Source: UBA9980 sp964436235 (lineage in GTDB: Bacteria; Muiribacteriota; UBA9980). Taken from it: 8,178 nt of DNA. The notes beneath the pieces were generated by a model, which did no database searches, had not been told where the DNA came from, and saw only the letters and a program-made list of their open reading frames with translations. How positions within the stretch are numbered: position 1 is the stretch's first letter; the number at the start of each line of letters is the position of its first letter. Position numbers and translations under genes: made by a program. This document shows, piece by piece, positions 5,858 to 8,178 of this stretch. The stretch is taken from positions 1 to 8,178 of the forward strand of contig CAYTCW010000172.1 in the NCBI GenBank assembly GCA_964436235.1, read 5' to 3'.

Positions 5858-5881
5858 AAAACACAAAAGGGAGGATTAAAT

Positions 5882-6106
5882 ATGCAAACTAACAGTGTAA
5901 CGCCATCGAACGGTTACTCCGTGAATATCCTCGATATGCAAACGGGCCAGAACTCTAAACCTTCAGCCGCCGAGGAGGCGAACCGCTCTCAATTTCAGCC
6001 GGTAATGCAGCAGCCGGCAGCTCCGCAGGCGACAAGCGCCTCGCAACCGATGCAACAGTCAATGACTCCTGCTGGCGTAGGACAGAAAATTAACATTACC
6101 GTATAA
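5882..6106 (+). CDS. Small Gln/Pro-rich cytoplasmic protein, unknown
   Basis: I do not recognise this 74-residue protein. It has no signal peptide, membrane segment, Cys or Trp. Twelve residues are Gln, and the middle (about 25-63) is rich in Ala, Pro, Ser, Gln and Met (FQPVMQQPAAPQA, SQPMQQSM), so it is probably disordered. The two ends look more ordered: GYSVNILDMQTGQ (11-23) and VGQKINITV at the C-terminus. The ATG at 5882 is chosen because GGGAGGA (5869-5875) sits 6 nt upstream; the longer frame from 5834 would place this site inside the gene. The perfect promoter and strong ribosome binding site argue that it is a real, well-expressed gene. It has no operon partner. It could bind another macromolecule, but nothing in the sequence fixes a function. 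Confidence 0.75.
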   Translation: MQTNSVTPSNGYSVNILDMQTGQNSKPSAAEEANRSQFQPVMQQPAAPQATSASQPMQQSMTPAGVGQKINITV

Positions 6107-6185
6107 TCGAAGCATCCGAATAACATCATACACGAAATTACTTCGGGGCGCGTTTAATTTATTGCGCGGCTTCGATTATTTTTTT
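6104..6185 (+). terminator. Branched terminator-like structure after the 74-residue protein gene
   Basis: TAATCGAAGC (6104-6113, covering the stop codon) is exactly complementary to GCTTCGATTA (6169-6178), which is followed by seven T (6179-6185). Between them two smaller stems can form: CCGAA/TTCGG (6116-6120 with 6142-6146) and GCGC/GCGC (6148-6151 with 6164-6167). Together they give a three-way junction ahead of a T-run. The right arm and T-run lie inside the 3' end of the convergent membrane protein gene. Confidence 0.5.
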
Positions 6186-8178
6186 GATTTTATTTTCAAT
6201 TAAATCCAGAATATATATACGGTTATGGGCGGCCCAAAACGCTTCATTTCCAATAACTTCGAGTTTTGAAGGCAGCGGCGGGGCGGCGTTATGCTCGTAA
6301 AAAGAATCCAGACTTAAATAAGATTCATCGTCATAAAAATAACCGGTTTTAATAATACGCGCCGAAGCCTCATTAGCGGCTATTATTAAGGTCGTCTTTT
6401 CGCTCTCGCTCAGGTTAAAATCTTTAAGGGCGCCTCTGATATATTTTTTTCGGCTACATATTAACGCAAGGCTTTCTCCGCTGAATTCATTTAAGATTAC
6501 GGCATTTTCCTTTAAACTATATTCTGCAGCTATAATATTGACGCGCCCTTTCTTTTCGTCTAAAGAAATCAATTTAACATTCGAATCGCTTAACGGTTTA
6601 TAAGCCGCCGATGAGATCATTTCAGATTCCAGCGATCCCGGTTTAAGTTTATATAAATTGAGCGTTTGAGAAAAGTAATCGCAGCAGGCAAGAATTTCGC
6701 CATCGTAATAAACCGCCCTGTTTGAATCATTGAGATTAATTGACGCGGGAAGTCTTTGAAAACCGCCGCCGTTAATAATAAAACTCTTATCATTACTGGC
6801 GATAATGGCCGGGCCGGAGCGCGATGAGCACAGATCTTTAAAACCGCCGCTAAAATCGCTATTATTACCGTCATTTTTATTATCGTAAACCATCAGGCAT
6901 TCTAATAATTTAGACGATACCGATACCTTATAAAGCGCCGGGCCGCATAAAATTAAAAAATCGCCCGCGCCGTAATTTGCGACGCTTTTAAAATCTTTAA
7001 GACCGCTTATGACCATAGCGGTTTTAGAATCGGCCGTTCCGACGATCCTGACGCTGCCGGAAAAATCGTATATAGCCGCAAATGAGCCATCGGAGGACAC
7101 TGCGAAGAAATTTTTAGCCTGAGTGCCGAATTTATTATAAGGATTATTTTCATCGAGCATTAAAAATCTATCGCCGGCAAGTTTATAATTCGTAAGAGCC
7201 GTGCTCCCGTCTTTATTAACGCCTACCTTCAGCTTATAAACGAAACGCGGCGATATCGAAGCGGCGTTTTTCTCATCGATTAACATATTTAAAAATGGAT
7301 AATCAAAAGTTACCGATTTAATATTATCTCCGACGGCCTTAGCTTCAATGGCGGAGGCGTTGATAAAAAAACCGGGCGAAGGTAATTTATCTTCTAAATT
7401 TATAATGCATGGCGGCAGCGGACTGACTTTAAAATTTTTTCTGCCGTAAATTTTAGAGACGCCGCCGCTGTCAGTTTTAACTAAAATATTACTAAAAGGC
7501 GCATTGAATCTGGCATAATATCCGGCGACGGCATCGTGATAAAGCGAAGCGCCGCGCGAATAAAACTCGAAGGAAGTATCGGAATAATTTAAATGACTTA
7601 ACGAATACGCATATATTGCGGCCGCGATAAAAATAATTATTAAATTAATCGCCATGGCAAAGTAAACTCCGGCCGAACCGCGGCTGATAATGCCGGTTTC
7701 CATGCGCCGCAAAGATTTGCTGCCATCATCGGCGGCGGCAATATCCTCAAATTTATAATGGCCCTGCAAACCGTTTTGTTTTTGAGAAATATCCGATGCG
7801 CCCGACGGCAAAATAAAAATTGCAAAAGCCAGGACGAAACCCGCTCCGACGAGCGCTACTGCGCCTGCTGCCGGATTCAAATTAACTATAAAAAGGTAAA
7901 ATGAAAGGCCCGTGATAAGCACCGTTAAATAAGCGCCGCTGTAAGTAGTTTCAGATTTCAACTTATGATAAAACGCCATTATTATTAAAGGAGTAAAAAT
8001 AAGCGGCATAAGAATTATTTCGCCAAGCGCGCTCAAGCCGCCGTAAAGAGCGTTGATATTAAAATAATCAAAATAAATATTTATGGCTGAAATCTGGGCG
8101 AACATCAAAAAAAAGAAGACCATTAATGCTTTATCTATAAAGTATGAGTAGATAATCAGCATAATGGATGCGGCAAAA
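6159..8178 (-). CDS. Membrane protein with large outer beta-rich domain, 5' end probably outside the window
   Basis: I do not recognise the family. The frame stays open to the right edge. The first ATG inside it, at 8162, gives 667 residues but has no ribosome binding site upstream, and neither does the next ATG, so the true start is probably beyond the window. Numbered from 8162, membrane segments lie at about 12-31, 40-65, 77-94, 98-118 and 165-189. Positive charges (HKLK at 66-69; RR and R at 152-161) place the 2-3 and 4-5 loops inside, which puts residues 190-667 outside the cytoplasm. That domain has many short beta-like segments (GSFAAIYDFSGSVRIV, GDFLILCGPALYKVSV, GEILACCDYFSQTLNLYKL, FWAAHNRIYILDL) like blades of a propeller. 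The fold is inferred from pattern only. It is convergent with the 74-residue gene, 52 bp apart. I see no catalytic motif. Confidence 0.8.
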   Translation of the reverse strand, partial: FAASIMLIIYSYFIDKALMVFFFLMFAQISAINIYFDYFNINALYGGLSALGEIILMPLIFTPLIIMAFYHKLKSETTYSGAYLTVLITGLSFYLFIVNLNPAAGAVALVGAGFVLAFAIFILPSGASDISQKQNGLQGHYKFEDIAAADDGSKSLRRMETGIISRGSAGVYFAMAINLIIIFIAAAIYAYSLSHLNYSDTSFEFYSRGASLYHDAVAGYYARFNAPFSNILVKTDSGGVSKIYGRKNFKVSPLPPCIINLEDKLPSPGFFINASAIEAKAVGDNIKSVTFDYPFLNMLIDEKNAASISPRFVYKLKVGVNKDGSTALTNYKLAGDRFLMLDENNPYNKFGTQAKNFFAVSSDGSFAAIYDFSGSVRIVGTADSKTAMVISGLKDFKSVANYGAGDFLILCGPALYKVSVSSKLLECLMVYDNKNDGNNSDFSGGFKDLCSSRSGPAIIASNDKSFIINGGGFQRLPASINLNDSNRAVYYDGEILACCDYFSQTLNLYKLKPGSLESEMISSAAYKPLSDSNVKLISLDEKKGRVNIIAAEYSLKENAVILNEFSGESLALICSRKKYIRGALKDFNLSESEKTTLIIAANEASARIIKTGYFYDDESYLSLDSFYEHNAAPPLPSKLEVIGNEAFWAAHNRIYILDLIENKIKKIIEAAQ
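7593..8130 (-). other. Membrane-spanning part of the large membrane protein
   Basis: This part encodes about residues 12-190 counted from 8162. It has four closely spaced hydrophobic segments, a cytoplasmic loop of some 45 residues with several charged residues (YKFEDIAAADDGSKSLRRMETG), and a fifth segment (GVYFAMAINLIIIFIAAAIYAYSL) that leads into the outer domain. The positive-inside rule gives a consistent layout with the N-terminus inside. Confidence 0.7.

Noticed and set aside
5834..5881. Sixteen-residue N-terminal extension of the 74-residue protein
   Set aside because: It would be encoded by the leader tandem duplication and would include the strong ribosome binding site at 5869-5875. 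No such site precedes the start at 5834.
6617..7825. Two minus-strand frames (6617-6874, 7640-7825) inside the membrane protein gene
   Set aside because: They are out-of-frame shadows of the long gene with no ribosome binding sites and no recognisable content.

Overview
The window holds five protein genes plus a gene-free stretch of about 1 kb at the left end. It looks like a chromosomal piece from a bacterium. Evidence: a full-length type I glutamine synthetase, Sec signal peptides, strong AGGAGG-like ribosome binding sites, and near-consensus sigma-70 promoters. Glutamine synthetase is of the I-beta kind, with the tyrosine that many Gram-negative bacteria adenylylate. The other four genes are not families I can name, so I do not assign a phylum. 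A lineage known mainly from metagenomes is possible, but that is a guess.

Layout. Positions 1-1036 contain no credible gene. In order they hold a pyrimidine-rich tract with a 22-bp tandem repeat, a GC-rich perfect hairpin, an AT-rich spacer, a second GC-rich hairpin, a purine-rich tract with a 10-bp tandem repeat, and three hairpins, at least one of which is a convincing bidirectional terminator. glnA then lies on the minus strand (1037-2464). A 796-residue secreted TPR protein is on the plus strand (2651-5041). A 163-residue secreted protein with a basic segment and an Ala/Pro/Glu/Val repeat tail is on the minus strand (5168-5659). A 74-residue Gln/Pro-rich small protein is on the plus strand (5882-6106). 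A large membrane protein with a probable beta-rich outer domain is on the minus strand (6159 to beyond the right edge).

The genes alternate strand one by one, so none of the five shares an operon with a visible neighbour. The two divergent gaps each carry a back-to-back pair of promoters. All four have a TTGAC-type -35 box and a 17-nt spacer, and the one for the 74-residue protein is an exact TTGACA-N17-TATAAT match. The convergent gaps carry hairpin terminators. Three starts had to be moved inward from the longest reading frame on promoter and ribosome-binding-site evidence: glnA, the 163-residue protein (TTG start) and the 74-residue protein.

Apart from nitrogen assimilation by glnA there is no shared pathway visible. 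Three of the other products act at or outside the inner membrane (TPR protein, repeat-tail protein, membrane protein), so the right part may be an envelope-related neighbourhood; that is inference. The least explained parts are the mirror-like left non-coding region and the strongly expressed-looking 74-residue protein.
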